Source: Gammaproteobacteria bacterium
Lineage (GTDB): Bacteria; Pseudomonadota; Gammaproteobacteria; Nevskiales; Nevskiaceae
Direction: 5' to 3'
Assembly (NCBI GenBank): GCA_022599775.1
Contig: JAHZLQ010000014.1
Coordinates: 1 to 64,000, forward strand
Length of the DNA: 64,000 nucleotides
Shown: piece by piece, positions 1 through 7,076 of the stretch
Layout of the letters: the number at the start of each line of letters is the position of its first letter
Numbering within the stretch: the stretch's first letter is position 1
The notes under the pieces: model-generated
What the model was told of the DNA's origin: nothing
Databases searched by the model: none
What the model saw: the letters and a program-made list of their open reading frames with translations, nothing else
Made by a program: the position numbers and the translations under genes

Positions 1-42
1 GCTCGGCGTCGTGGAGGCTCATCGTCGCCAGGAAACCTCGTG

Positions 43-120
43 GCCCAACCAGGCGCTGCAGCCGACGTGCAACCCTTCGCTTCGCTACGGGCCGCACGCG
101 GCTGAGCTTAGGCGTTGGGC
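43..120 (+). repeat. Integron attC site 1
   Basis: GCCCAAC at 43-49 pairs with GTTGGGC at 114-120. The inner boxes GCAGCCGACGTGC and GCACGCGGCTGAGC can pair with an extrahelical base, as in known attC hairpins. The site closes the cassette that runs off the left edge. By the usual G/TT crossover the next cassette begins at about 115. Confidence 0.88.
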
Positions 121-186
121 CTCAAGGCCTGGAGCACGTCTATCCTCGAAGTTGTATGTTGTCCATCCTCAGCTAGGAGTTGGCTT

Positions 187-681
187 ATGAAACGCACTTT
201 CTTGCTTGGCGCAGTACTCCTCTTCGGCTCGACGGCGCAAGCCTCGGACAGTTCGCCGCAAAGCTTTGACTACAGCTCCGTGAGCCGTCTCGCGGTCCTT
301 TGGGATTCGCAGGCGCTCTGGTATGGCGTGCTCCCGGAAGTCGTTACAACCGGAGAGGAACTAGCAGCCTACTTGGCCGCGAGGGTTCCGAGCCAGGCCG
401 CCGCTGTAAGCGGGAATCCATCAGCGCCGATCTTCACTATTCTGCTGGGCAACCACGAAGGTGTGGAGGAGGTCGCGGTTGGGCGCAACTGGATCTCCAA
501 CGCATACGGGGTTCGGTCCCTGACGGCCGAGGAATTTTCCCGTATCGAACGCTTTGTTCTCGACCGCCCCGAGGACAACCGAATCAGCGAGGCGAGCGGT
601 ACGTCAAGCCTTTTTGAGTATTCATACTCATATGTCGCAGACGCCGGCCCGGTCCGCGACTCGCGCGTAGCGCGCAATTGA
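187..681 (+). CDS. Secreted hypothetical protein (cassette gene)
   Basis: I do not recognise the family. The ATG at 187 is chosen because the next residues form a signal peptide (MKRTFLLGAVLLFGSTAQA, cleavage near residue 20) and a TAGGAG-like ribosome site lies a few bases upstream; an in-frame TTG at 115 would put 24 unlikely residues before it. The mature part is about 145 residues, mixed alpha/beta by composition, with no cysteine and no membrane segment. It fills one integron cassette and ends two bases before the next attC. A periplasmic or extracellular location is inferred from the signal peptide only. Confidence 0.7.
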   Translation: MKRTFLLGAVLLFGSTAQASDSSPQSFDYSSVSRLAVLWDSQALWYGVLPEVVTTGEELAAYLAARVPSQAAAVSGNPSAPIFTILLGNHEGVEEVAVGRNWISNAYGVRSLTAEEFSRIERFVLDRPEDNRISEASGTSSLFEYSYSYVADAGPVRDSRVARN

Positions 682-682
682 G

Positions 683-767
683 GCCCAACAGTCGCTTCCA
701 GCCGACGTCCCCTGCCTCCGGGGCTTCACCCCTATGGCAGGGCCGCGGCTGAAGCGGGGCGTTGGGC
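683..767 (+). repeat. Integron attC site 2
   Basis: GCCCAAC at 683-689 pairs with GTTGGGC at 761-767. The arms CTTCCAGCCGACG and CGCGGCTGAAG, and inner CCCTGCC/GGCAGGG, form the expected long hairpin. It closes the cassette of the secreted protein. Confidence 0.9.
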
Positions 768-783
768 CTTAAAAGCGGAAAAG

Positions 784-1071
784 CTATGCGCTTGTCGCAT
801 CCTTGTATGCTTTTAGCACGGCATTCATCTTTGTCTGCCAGCCTGTGCCAAGCGTGCGGTACCACTCAAGTACATCCGCGTCCACACGCAATGCAATTTG
901 CTCCTTGCGCTCATGCTCTGCCTTCTTCGGACGGCCGCGCTTCGCGCGAAACTCCGTCAGTCCATGATGCGCAATCGCCCCGTCCCAGAAGGATTGAACG
1001 GCGGCTTTGTCATGCACGTCATAGGGCACGTCAGTTTGAGGGGTATGCTCGGAAATACGCTTCTTGCTCAT
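784..1071 (-). CDS. brnA: BrnA-type antitoxin
   Basis: This 95-residue protein resembles BrnA antitoxins. The C-terminal segment with DADVLEWYRTLG and GWQTKMNAVL is the ribbon-helix-helix-like DNA-binding part, and the charged N-terminal half would contact the toxin. In characterised BrnTA modules BrnA neutralises BrnT and represses the shared promoter. The gene overlaps the end of the BrnT gene by 41 bases and follows it on the same strand, the usual toxin-first order. Both are transcribed against the direction of the attC sites, so they must carry their own promoter. The family call is firm; activity in this strain is inferred. Confidence 0.88.
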   Translation of the reverse strand: MSKKRISEHTPQTDVPYDVHDKAAVQSFWDGAIAHHGLTEFRAKRGRPKKAEHERKEQIALRVDADVLEWYRTLGTGWQTKMNAVLKAYKDATSA

Positions 1072-1303
1072 GGGGCTCTGCCTCTCTGCACGAGATCAGT
1101 CGCGGGCCGTCGTCTCTGTCGGTCCACACCAGTACCACAACCCTGCCTTTCAACCAGCCCAGGCTCACCAATCTCTGCTCGCCGTACTCCTCGCGGGTGT
1201 CTTCGCGCGTGAGCATAGGGCCATCAAACACTGCCTCGCATTCAGCAAGGTCGATCTTGTGTTTGCGCTGGTTCCTGCTCCGCTTTGCAGGGTCATAGCT
1301 CAT
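1031..1303 (-). CDS. brnT: BrnT-type ribonuclease toxin
   Basis: A 90-residue protein with BrnT features: near the start DPAKRSRNQRKHKIDLAECEAVF, then REDTREEYGEQRLVSLGWLKGRVVVLVWTDRD and a final RLISCREAEPHE. BrnT is a RelE-fold ribonuclease that blocks translation. I start it at the ATG at 1303, which gives the family's usual length of about 90 residues; a longer frame up to 1420 runs into the attC site and is unlikely. No clear Shine-Dalgarno sequence precedes this ATG. Toxin-antitoxin cassettes are known to stabilise integron arrays, which fits the location. Confidence 0.88.
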   Translation of the reverse strand: MSYDPAKRSRNQRKHKIDLAECEAVFDGPMLTREDTREEYGEQRLVSLGWLKGRVVVLVWTDRDDGPRLISCREAEPHEQEAYFRAYPSN

Positions 1304-1366
1304 GCCATTTATCGTATATGCGTTTATTACGGCCGGCAAGAGGCTTGGTCTCAGCGAGCGGCGCTG

Positions 1367-1616
1367 GCCCAACCCAACCATGCCTTCCAGCCGACGTATT
1401 TGCCGCCGCTTCGCCGCCAAATCCGCGGCTGAAGGCGAGCGTTGAGGCTGTAGAAAAACTCTGGAGACCTACGATGAAGCCGAAAAATCAGCGGAAAGTG
1501 CTTACGAGAACGGCCTTGGTCTCTCGGCATCCGCGAAAAGCATTTCAGGCCACTCTCGCGAGCGTTCTGCGACGCCTCGCAGAGGATCGGGGTTTTTTTC
1601 TACATCCTCGTTGGAC
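1367..1616 (+). repeat. Integron attC site 3, split by an inserted element
   Basis: The R'' box GCCCAAC (1367-1373), CTTCCAGCCGACG and CCGCGGCTGAAGG are all present, but after GCGTT at 1439-1443 the sequence changes to a short inverted-repeat element. On its far side, at 1610-1616, a perfect R' box GTTGGAC resumes. With the insert removed, the site is about 81 bases, like its neighbours. Confidence 0.75.
1444..1609. mobile_element. MITE-like element inside attC 3
   Basis: The left end GAGGCTGTAGAAAAA and the reverse complement of the right end, GAGGATGTAGAAAAA, match at 14 of 15 positions. The element is about 166 bases, has no transposase gene, and is flanked on both sides by GTT (1441-1443 and 1610-1612), which may be a 3-base target duplication. 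The ends look like those of an IS-family element, but I cannot name the family. Confidence 0.6.
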
Positions 1617-1619
1617 ATC

Positions 1620-2027
1620 ATGAAGAAGGTTGCGATCATATTCGGGGCAATTTTCGCTGTCCCGCTTATTGCCTATGGCGTGCTGACAGCAAGATCGCTT
1701 TTTTGGGGGCGCCGATCTCTCGGCGAGCAATGGCGTGCGTACCGAGTACATCTTTCGCTTCGGAGAGGACCGCCAAGTGCATATCAACGATACCTTTAGC
1801 CAGATATCGAGAGCTTGGGATGGAAGCCCCTCGCACATCGAAACAAAAATGGTTTGCGTACCATAGTCTTCGTTGAGCCAGCGATCCTAAAAACCAATAC
1901 AGACTCCATCGAGCCTCAAGCCGGCTACGTGAAGCTTAAGGGGTACATGGGTGTTATCTCAGAAGACACTGAGTTCCTGGTTGATGCGAAAGGCGTCATT
2001 AGCAGCACAACATGGCATGGAGGGTAG
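1620..2027 (+). pseudogene. Frameshifted membrane-anchored hypothetical (cassette gene)
   Basis: Translation starts at the ATG at 1620 with an N-terminal hydrophobic segment (KKVAIIFGAIFAVPLIAYGV). Coding sense leaves this frame at the TTTTTTGGGGG run near 1699-1709, continues in the +1 frame through NGVRTEYIFRFGEDRQVHI, and returns to the first frame at the AAAAA run near 1846, ending with EDTEFLVDAKGVISSTTWHGG before the stop at 2027. If the shifts are real the product is broken; if they are homopolymer sequencing errors this is an intact protein of about 135 residues with one membrane anchor or signal peptide. I do not recognise the family. Confidence 0.55.
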
Positions 2028-2029
2028 AT

Positions 2030-2107
2030 GCCCAACCATCGGTTCCACCCGGCGTCCCTGCCGCCGCTTCGCGCCGTCAGGGCCGCGGCTGAAGGCGGGC
2101 CTTGGGT
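2030..2107 (+). repeat. Integron attC site 4, degenerate R' box
   Basis: GCCCAAC at 2030-2036 opens the site, and GGGCCGCGGCTGAAGG is shared with the other attC sites. The closing box reads CTTGGGT (2101-2107) instead of GTTRRRY, so the conserved G at the crossover point is missing. The site may recombine poorly. Confidence 0.75.
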
Positions 2108-2146
2108 ATGTGAAAATCAGCGACGTTTTCTTAACGGAGAGCCAGC

Positions 2147-2491
2147 ATGAGTTATAAGGGCAGTTGCCATTGTGGGCACATCAACTTTGAGGTCGAGGGC
2201 ACTTTTGACACGGCGATGGAGTGCAACTGTTCGCATTGCAGCCGCAAGGGCTACCTCCTCTGGTTCGTGCCTCGTTCACAGTTCACTCTGCACTCACCGC
2301 AGGAATCCATGGCCGTTTACAAGTTCAATAAGCACGTTATCAAACACTATTTCTGCCCCAAGTGCGGCTGCGCGCCCTTTGGCCACGGCGTTTCTAACGG
2401 CGTTGAAATGGCGGCCATAAATGTTCGCTGCCTTGAGGGAGTGGAGTTATCGTCCATCAAGCGCACGTATGTTGATGGGCGCTCCCTTTAG
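2147..2491 (+). CDS. GFA/CENP-V family zinc protein (cassette gene)
   Basis: A 114-residue protein of the GFA family, named for glutathione-dependent formaldehyde-activating enzyme. It shows the zinc-binding cysteine pattern: CHCG near residue 8, CNCSHCSRKG near residue 27 and CPKCGCAPFG near residue 66, on an all-beta fold. Most family members have no proven reaction, so formaldehyde metabolism should not be assumed. The ATG at 2147 follows GGAGAGCC, a good ribosome site. The gene is the last intact cassette; its downstream attC is interrupted by the group II intron remnant. Confidence 0.88.
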   Translation: MSYKGSCHCGHINFEVEGTFDTAMECNCSHCSRKGYLLWFVPRSQFTLHSPQESMAVYKFNKHVIKHYFCPKCGCAPFGHGVSNGVEMAAINVRCLEGVELSSIKRTYVDGRSL

Positions 2492-2515
2492 TTTACGTCG
2501 CACGTGCCCAATCGG

Positions 2516-3146
2516 GTAAGGGCTGATGTTTAATCAGCCTGCCCACACCACCCGGCATGCGGGTCCGCACCGGGCGGTTCAGAACCGCTGTTCGCGATGT
2601 CTCAGACATGGCCTTGCGCCTGCATCCATAGGCCGCGAAAGCTGAGCAATCCCTGTTGCTTCAATCACGCGTTGCTCATTCCGCTTTGTAGTGCCGGCGC
2701 ACCCGCCTTCGGATCCAGTCGTCGATGCCCGGCACCGGCCGGTAGTCTTGCGAAATGCCGAAATAGCCCGCCCAGCCTCGCAGGTAGTGCGCGAGCTGCG
2801 CCATGCGGTAGGCCATCGAGACGCCCTAGCTCCGTCCCGTCAGTTGACGGACTCGCTGCCGGAACGCCGTCGGGCATTTCTCCGACCAGCGAAGCTTGGT
2901 CCCTCGAAAGGGAAATCCGAGGAATTCTGCGTCGTTGGCCGGAGTCACTCGGCTCTTGTGCTCGTTGACGGGCAGCTTCCGCTTGTGCTGCAGCCACCGC
3001 GTCAGGCTGGCATTGACGCGTTCGCCGGCCCGCTGACTGTTGACCAGGACGAGAAGGTCATCGGCATACCGCGCGAAGCAGTGTCCCCGGGCCTCCAATT
3101 CCTTGTCCAGATCGTCCAGCAGAATATTGGCCAGCAGCGGCGACAA
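2516..3146 (-). mobile_element. Group II intron remnant (attC-associated type), 5' truncated
   Basis: On the minus strand the order is reverse transcriptase fragment, a strong GC-rich hairpin (GAACCGCCCGG...CCGGGTGG, about 2549-2581) that fits catalytic domain V, and a domain VI-like hairpin GGCTGATTAAACATCAGCC ending in CTTAC at 2516. Immediately outside lies ATTGGGC (plus-strand GCCCAAT, 2506-2512), a decayed attC R'' box. Group IIC-attC introns insert into attC sites with their gene opposing the cassettes, as here. The 5' domains and N-terminal coding half are absent. Confidence 0.75.
2676..3146 (-). pseudogene. Group II intron reverse transcriptase/maturase fragment
   Basis: The reading frame from 3146 down to the stop at 2676 encodes the C-terminal part of an intron-encoded protein: SPLLANILLDDLD, the catalytic YADD motif (3057-3068), the maturase region, then LRGWAGYFGIS and [13 protein letters not shown] at the end. 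An in-frame TAG at 2826-2828 interrupts it and the N-terminal half, including the first RT blocks, is missing. The surviving segments fit the LtrA-like maturase family. It cannot make a working enzyme. Confidence 0.85.
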
Positions 3147-3389
3147 TAGCCTACCGTTTACAAGGACTTAGGACGGGCGGCTATCCTTTTCTACCTTCTG
3201 CTTCTGCACAAGAGCCTGGAAATCGTGCTTTGCTTAGCCTCGTCCAGGCCATCACCCTAAACAAGTAGCCCTCTGATTTAAGGTCATACCCGTGACCAAG
3301 AAGACCAGCGAATCACCAGCCTCCCGTTTGCGCGCCGCCCGCTCGCATGTAAAGGTCGCTCCCTGAGCCCGGGACTGTGGATACGATTG
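3147..3389. other. Intergenic segment after intron remnant, no gene seen
   Basis: About 240 bases with stops in most frames and no recognisable gene, repeat or terminator. It is the junction where the cassette array and intron remnant give way to chromosomal genes, so an old deletion may lie here. Confidence 0.5.
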
Positions 3390-3617
3390 ATGACTGAGCC
3401 CAATACACCGAACGCCAATGGCCCGAGCGGTGCCGAGCCGCGCCCGATGAGCAGCTGGGAGCGCGTGGGCTTCGTGCTGATCGCCTGCGGCATGCTCGTG
3501 GCGCTGACCACTGCGATTCCCCTCGCAACTTGGGGGGCGGCTGCGATTACCACAGGCTTCGTGCTCTTCGTCATCGGACGGTTCACGAATTTCGGGCGCA
3601 AGCCCCCGGCCGACTGA
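3390..3617 (+). CDS. Small two-helix membrane protein
   Basis: A 75-residue protein with a polar, proline-rich N-terminus (about residues 1-20), two hydrophobic segments (VGFVLIACGMLVALTTAIPL and WGAAAITTGFVLFVIGRF) and a short basic tail. I do not recognise it. The ATG at 3390 is preferred to the TTG one codon upstream; the ribosome site is weak. It ends 12 bases before the convergent DUF3228-like gene. Inner-membrane location is inferred from the hydrophobic segments. Confidence 0.55.
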   Translation: MTEPNTPNANGPSGAEPRPMSSWERVGFVLIACGMLVALTTAIPLATWGAAAITTGFVLFVIGRFTNFGRKPPAD

Positions 3618-3629
3618 GCGGCGTCGCTA

Positions 3630-4229
3630 TCAGGGTGGCGCTTCGCGCCAGTTGGCGTGTGTGCTCCAGAATTCGACACTGCGGCGGTAGGCTTCGCGGT
3701 CCAGTGGTACTCCGGAGCCGCCCTCGTCCACACCCAGTGCATTGCGCATCATCGTAATTGGTGCCATCGGCACTTCCTCCGGCAGATCGGTTGCCATGCA
3801 GCCGACGATTCCCCACTCCGCCGCGATCGATTCGCCTTCCTTCTGCAGCTGTTCGCGGTCGTAGACGATCACGATCAGGTAGCTCGCAAGCGACGGACTG
3901 ACACCTTCGAACCAGCGGTTCAGAACCGGCAGCTCATCGCGTGTACGGGCCTCGTAGGCCGACTTCAGCAGGTGGGCGTTGCCGGGCGTGATTGCTACGG
4001 TGGTGCAGCGTGTCTGCGTCCAGTTGCGATAAACGCGCAGCTGACAGAAAGGCGCATAGCCCTCGAGCACCTTGAACGGCGCCACTTCATTCACGTGTTG
4101 CTGGAAGGCCTCCGGGCTGCAACCGTCGATGGCGTTGCGGCGACCAGAGCGCGGAAACAGTCGAATTCGGGCAAATTGCGTCAGTTCAATCGACACTGCA
4201 GAAATCGCATCGAAACCAGCCATCAACAT
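3630..4229 (-). CDS. DUF3228-like conserved protein
   Basis: About 200 residues from the ATG at 4229 (a second ATG is at 4223); the longer open frame upstream overlaps the divergent transporter gene and is not used. The protein shows a basic start (LTQFARIRLFPRSGRRNAIDGCSPEAF), a central FEGVSPSLASYLIVIVYDREQL strand region and a C-terminal PMAPITMMRNALGVDEGGSGVPLD. This agrees with my memory of the DUF3228 family, whose function is unknown. It diverges from the atoE-type gene with 136 bases between the starts, so the two could share a control region. Confidence 0.65.
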   Translation of the reverse strand: MLMAGFDAISAVSIELTQFARIRLFPRSGRRNAIDGCSPEAFQQHVNEVAPFKVLEGYAPFCQLRVYRNWTQTRCTTVAITPGNAHLLKSAYEARTRDELPVLNRWFEGVSPSLASYLIVIVYDREQLQKEGESIAAEWGIVGCMATDLPEEVPMAPITMMRNALGVDEGGSGVPLDREAYRRSVEFWSTHANWREAPP

Positions 4230-4365
4230 ACTTGGACTTGCGACCGATGGGCAGCCCTGCTCGCGCTCGACTCCGCGCAGCGCGAACTCTACAGTTGGTG
4301 CACAGAACAACGGCCGAACCCGGTCCAGCGGTGCGGCACGACTACAGAAAAACTGGAGGACCTCC

Positions 4366-5712
4366 GTGCTGAACCGTCTGATCACCGCCATTGTCCGTGT
4401 GTTCGAACGATGGCTGCCCGATTCCTTCGTGATCGCCGTGCTGCTGACGCTGCTGACGTTCGCGCTGGCGATCGGGCTGACGGACACCACACCGATCGGC
4501 GCGGTCGAAGCCTGGGGCGATGGTTTCTGGAACCTGCTCGCGTTCACCAATCAGATCGCCCTCACCCTGCTGCTGGGGTATGCGCTGGCCAGCACGCGCC
4601 CGGTCAACGCGCTGCTGCTGCGCACCGCAGGTCTGGTGCGTTCGGCGCGCATGGCTTATATCACGGTATGCCTGCTGACCGGACTGATCGCGCTGCTGTC
4701 CTGGTCGACCGCGCTGGTTGCCGCCGGGATCATGTCGCGCGCGGTCGGCGAAGCCTGTCGCCAGCGTGGCATTCACGTGCACTATCCGCTACTGGTGGCA
4801 TCGGCGTTTTCCGGATTCGTGGTCTGGCATCAGGGCATCTCGGCATCGATCGGTCTGACGATCGCCACACCGGGGCATTTCCTGCAAGACCAGATCGGCA
4901 TCATTCCGACCTCGGAGACGCTGTTTTCCCTTTGGAATCTGCTGACCGTGACGGCGATCCTGCTGAGCCTGCCGGTGCTCATGGCCCTGCTGCACCCCCG
5001 GGACCCGGCGCAGATCACGGAAATTCCGGACCATCTGATGCGCGAGATGCAGCCGGACCCGGATACCGACGGTGAAACCAGGGCGACGGCCACACCGGCG
5101 CTGCGCCTCGAACGCTCGCGTCTGCTCGCCCTGGCGATCGCCGTGCTCGGGCTGGTCTATCTGTACATCCACTACATCGCACGCGGCGACGGGCTGACGC
5201 TCAACCTGATGAACTTCAGCCTGCTGACGGTGGGGATACTTTGCGCCGGAAACCTTGACCGCTATGCCCGCATCACCGTGGATGGCGGCCGCATCGCCGC
5301 GCCGTTTCTAGTTCAGTACCCGTTCTATGCGGGCATCGCGGGGCTGATCGCCAGTTCCGGCCTGGGCGCCATGGTGGTGGCTGCCTGCGCCTCGGTGGCG
5401 GATGCCGACAGCCTGCCGCTGTTCGCCTTCTTCAGCGGCGGCCTGCTCAACGTCTTCATTCCTTCGGGCGGTGCCCAATGGGCGGTCCAGGGGCCGATCA
5501 TGATGACGGTGGCGGACCAGATCGGCGCGTCGCTGCCGGCCACCGCGATGGCGGTGTCGCTGGGTGACGAATGGACCAACCTCATCCAGCCGCTGATCAT
5601 GCTGCCGGTACTGACCCTGGCCCGGGTCAGCGCACGGTCCGTGATGGGCTATTCGTTCGTGGCGTTGCTGTGGTCGGGCCTGATCTTTGTGGTGTCGCTC
5701 AGCGTGATCTGA
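4366..5712 (+). CDS. atoE: Short-chain fatty acid transporter, AtoE type
   Basis: A 448-residue inner-membrane protein with about ten or more hydrophobic segments, matching the AtoE short-chain fatty acid transporter family in length and sequence character (ERWLPDSFVIAVLLTLLTFA at the N-terminus, SWSTALVAAG, FIPSGGAQWAVQGPI and SLGDEWTNLIQPL later). The start is a GTG at 4366 preceded by CTGGAGGA at 4352-4359; the ATG-initiated longer frame would overlap the divergent gene. It would import acetoacetate, butyrate or similar acids and sits upstream of a large beta-oxidation region. Substrate is inferred from the family. Confidence 0.88.
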   Translation: MLNRLITAIVRVFERWLPDSFVIAVLLTLLTFALAIGLTDTTPIGAVEAWGDGFWNLLAFTNQIALTLLLGYALASTRPVNALLLRTAGLVRSARMAYITVCLLTGLIALLSWSTALVAAGIMSRAVGEACRQRGIHVHYPLLVASAFSGFVVWHQGISASIGLTIATPGHFLQDQIGIIPTSETLFSLWNLLTVTAILLSLPVLMALLHPRDPAQITEIPDHLMREMQPDPDTDGETRATATPALRLERSRLLALAIAVLGLVYLYIHYIARGDGLTLNLMNFSLLTVGILCAGNLDRYARITVDGGRIAAPFLVQYPFYAGIAGLIASSGLGAMVVAACASVADADSLPLFAFFSGGLLNVFIPSGGAQWAVQGPIMMTVADQIGASLPATAMAVSLGDEWTNLIQPLIMLPVLTLARVSARSVMGYSFVALLWSGLIFVVSLSVI

Positions 5713-5733
5713 AGTACGTCGACGCGCCGGGCC

Positions 5734-6183
5734 TCATCGAGCAGCGGCGGCGAAGCGGCGATGCTCCACCATCAGGCAACGATCCTGCACCACGTCGATT
5801 CCGGCATCCGCAAGCCGCCGCGCGACGGCATCCTTGCGAATCCCGAGCTGCATCCACACTGCGCGTGGACGCTTGAGCAGGATGTCATCGACATGCGCAT
5901 CGATATCCGCCGGCCGACGAAAGATGTTGACCAGATCGACGTCCTGCGGAATGTCTGCCAGCCGGCGGTAGACCGGCTCACCCAGTATCCGCTCAACTTC
6001 AGGGTAATAGACCGGCACCGGGATCACCCTCAGCCCCGCCTCCACCAAGTACTTTGGCACATAGAAGGCCGCCTGTCCGGCTTGCACTTCGGTCTTGATA
6101 CCGAGCACGGCGATGCTTCGGGTCTCGGCCAGCAGGCGGTCAATCCCGCCCTCGTCTTCGATCAGGTGCTTGTTCGCGTTCAT
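5734..6183 (-). CDS. CoA-binding domain protein (YccU-like)
   Basis: A 149-residue single-domain protein with a Rossmann fold of the CoA_binding_2 type: SIAVLGIKTE near residue 23, GLRVIPVPVYYPEV, DLVNIFRRPADI and AVWMQLGIRKDAV, ending in VVQDRCLMVEHRR. This is the usual length of the YccU group, which binds CoA in crystal structures but has no defined reaction. It converges with the transporter gene (21 bases apart). A role in sensing or protecting CoA next to acyl-CoA genes is only a guess. Confidence 0.85.
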   Translation of the reverse strand: MNANKHLIEDEGGIDRLLAETRSIAVLGIKTEVQAGQAAFYVPKYLVEAGLRVIPVPVYYPEVERILGEPVYRRLADIPQDVDLVNIFRRPADIDAHVDDILLKRPRAVWMQLGIRKDAVARRLADAGIDVVQDRCLMVEHRRFAAAAR

Positions 6184-6244
6184 GAGCCCAGCCTGCCGTA
6201 GCCCCCGACGCCACGCAAACCGAAACCGCAGCCAGCATCGCTTT

Positions 6245-7054
6245 TCAGAAGCGGCCGCCCAGCGTCGAGATGATCTGATCGCGCATCTGCAACAGGCGCG
6301 GCCCGATGTCCTGCACGATGCGCCTTCTAGTCATGGCGTACAGCGGACCACTGCAGTTGATCGCGAAGATGCGCGAACCGTCCTGCGAGACCAGTGGCAC
6401 ACCTGCGGCGTAAACCTGCGGGCGCCATTCGCCCAGCGAAAAGACGAAACCGTAGCGCTGATAGTCCGCGCAGGCCTGATCGATGCCCGCACGCGCACGC
6501 GCCCAGTCTGCGCCGTTAGAATGCGTTTGCAGCCGGCGAATCGCCTGCTCCCGCTCGGACGCTGGCAGGGCGGCCAGATAGGCTCGGCCGAGTGCGGTGG
6601 TGCAATGCGGAACACGCTGGCCAACATCACGCTTGAGCTGGAAGTTCTCGTTGCCGTGGCAGACCTCGACCACGACCATGTGCGTCTGATCCGGCGTGCC
6701 CAGCAATACCGTCGCCTCGAACGCCTCGGCCAGTGCCTGCATCAACGGCCGCGCCACCTCGCGGACGCTCTGGTTGGCCAAATAGGCATGACCGAGCGCG
6801 AGCACGCCGACACCCAGCGAGTACTTTTCCAGCGTCTCCGAATAGTCCAAATAACCCAGTTCGGTCAGCGTGTGGGTCAGGCGCGATACGGTCGGCTTCG
6901 GCAAGCCGGTGCGCGCGGCAATGTCGCGATTGCCAAGGTACTTGTCACCGCTTTTCCAGCAGCGCAGCACCGACAAGCCACGCGCCAGCGCGGTCACGAA
7001 CTGACGGTCCTTGTTAGCCTCCGTGTCGGGCCGTTCGGCGTAGTCGTCAGGCAT
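6245..7054 (-). CDS. IclR-family transcriptional regulator
   Basis: A 269-residue IclR-type regulator. Residues about 20-80 form the winged helix-turn-helix (FVTALARGLSVLRCW, IAARTGLPKPTVSRLTHTLTELGYL); the rest is the effector-binding domain (ALGHAYLANQSVREVARPLMQAL, GQRVPHCTTALGRAYLAALP). The ATG at 7054 matches the family's normal N-terminus. It is the last gene of the seven-gene leftward acyl-CoA operon, 22 bases after an acyl-CoA dehydrogenase, so it is probably co-transcribed with what it controls. A 15-bp palindrome at 14616-14630, in the promoter region of that operon, is the likely binding site. Confidence 0.9.
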   Translation of the reverse strand: MPDDYAERPDTEANKDRQFVTALARGLSVLRCWKSGDKYLGNRDIAARTGLPKPTVSRLTHTLTELGYLDYSETLEKYSLGVGVLALGHAYLANQSVREVARPLMQALAEAFEATVLLGTPDQTHMVVVEVCHGNENFQLKRDVGQRVPHCTTALGRAYLAALPASEREQAIRRLQTHSNGADWARARAGIDQACADYQRYGFVFSLGEWRPQVYAAGVPLVSQDGSRIFAINCSGPLYAMTRRRIVQDIGPRLLQMRDQIISTLGGRF

Positions 7055-7076
7055 GTTCTTGTCTTTCGGCCTGGGC

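Larger units (their letters stand above)
1..2512 (+). mobile_element. Integron gene-cassette array (no integrase in window)
   Basis: Short gene units are separated by about 80-base imperfect palindromes that begin GCCCAAC and end GTTGGGC or a variant, the R'' and R' boxes of integron attC sites. The sites share internal boxes (CAGCCGACG and CGCGGCTGA), and such homogeneity is typical of sedentary chromosomal integrons. The units hold a secreted protein, a toxin-antitoxin pair, a frameshifted gene and a GFA-family gene. Bases 1-42 are the tail of a further cassette. No intI or attI is visible, so the array either continues to the left or is a cluster of attC sites lacking an integrase. Confidence 0.85.

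Noticed and set aside
725..745. TTCACCCC in attC 2 as a copy of the steroid element
   Set aside because: It has no GGACGA half and lies in an attC hairpin, far from steroid genes.
2597..3149. Plus-strand open frames in the intron region as cassette genes
   Set aside because: The opposite strand encodes clear reverse transcriptase motifs and there is no attC after these frames.
4072..4365. ATG-started N-terminal extension of the AtoE-type transporter
   Set aside because: It overlaps the divergent DUF3228-like gene and has no transporter sequence; the GTG at 4366 has a good ribosome site.
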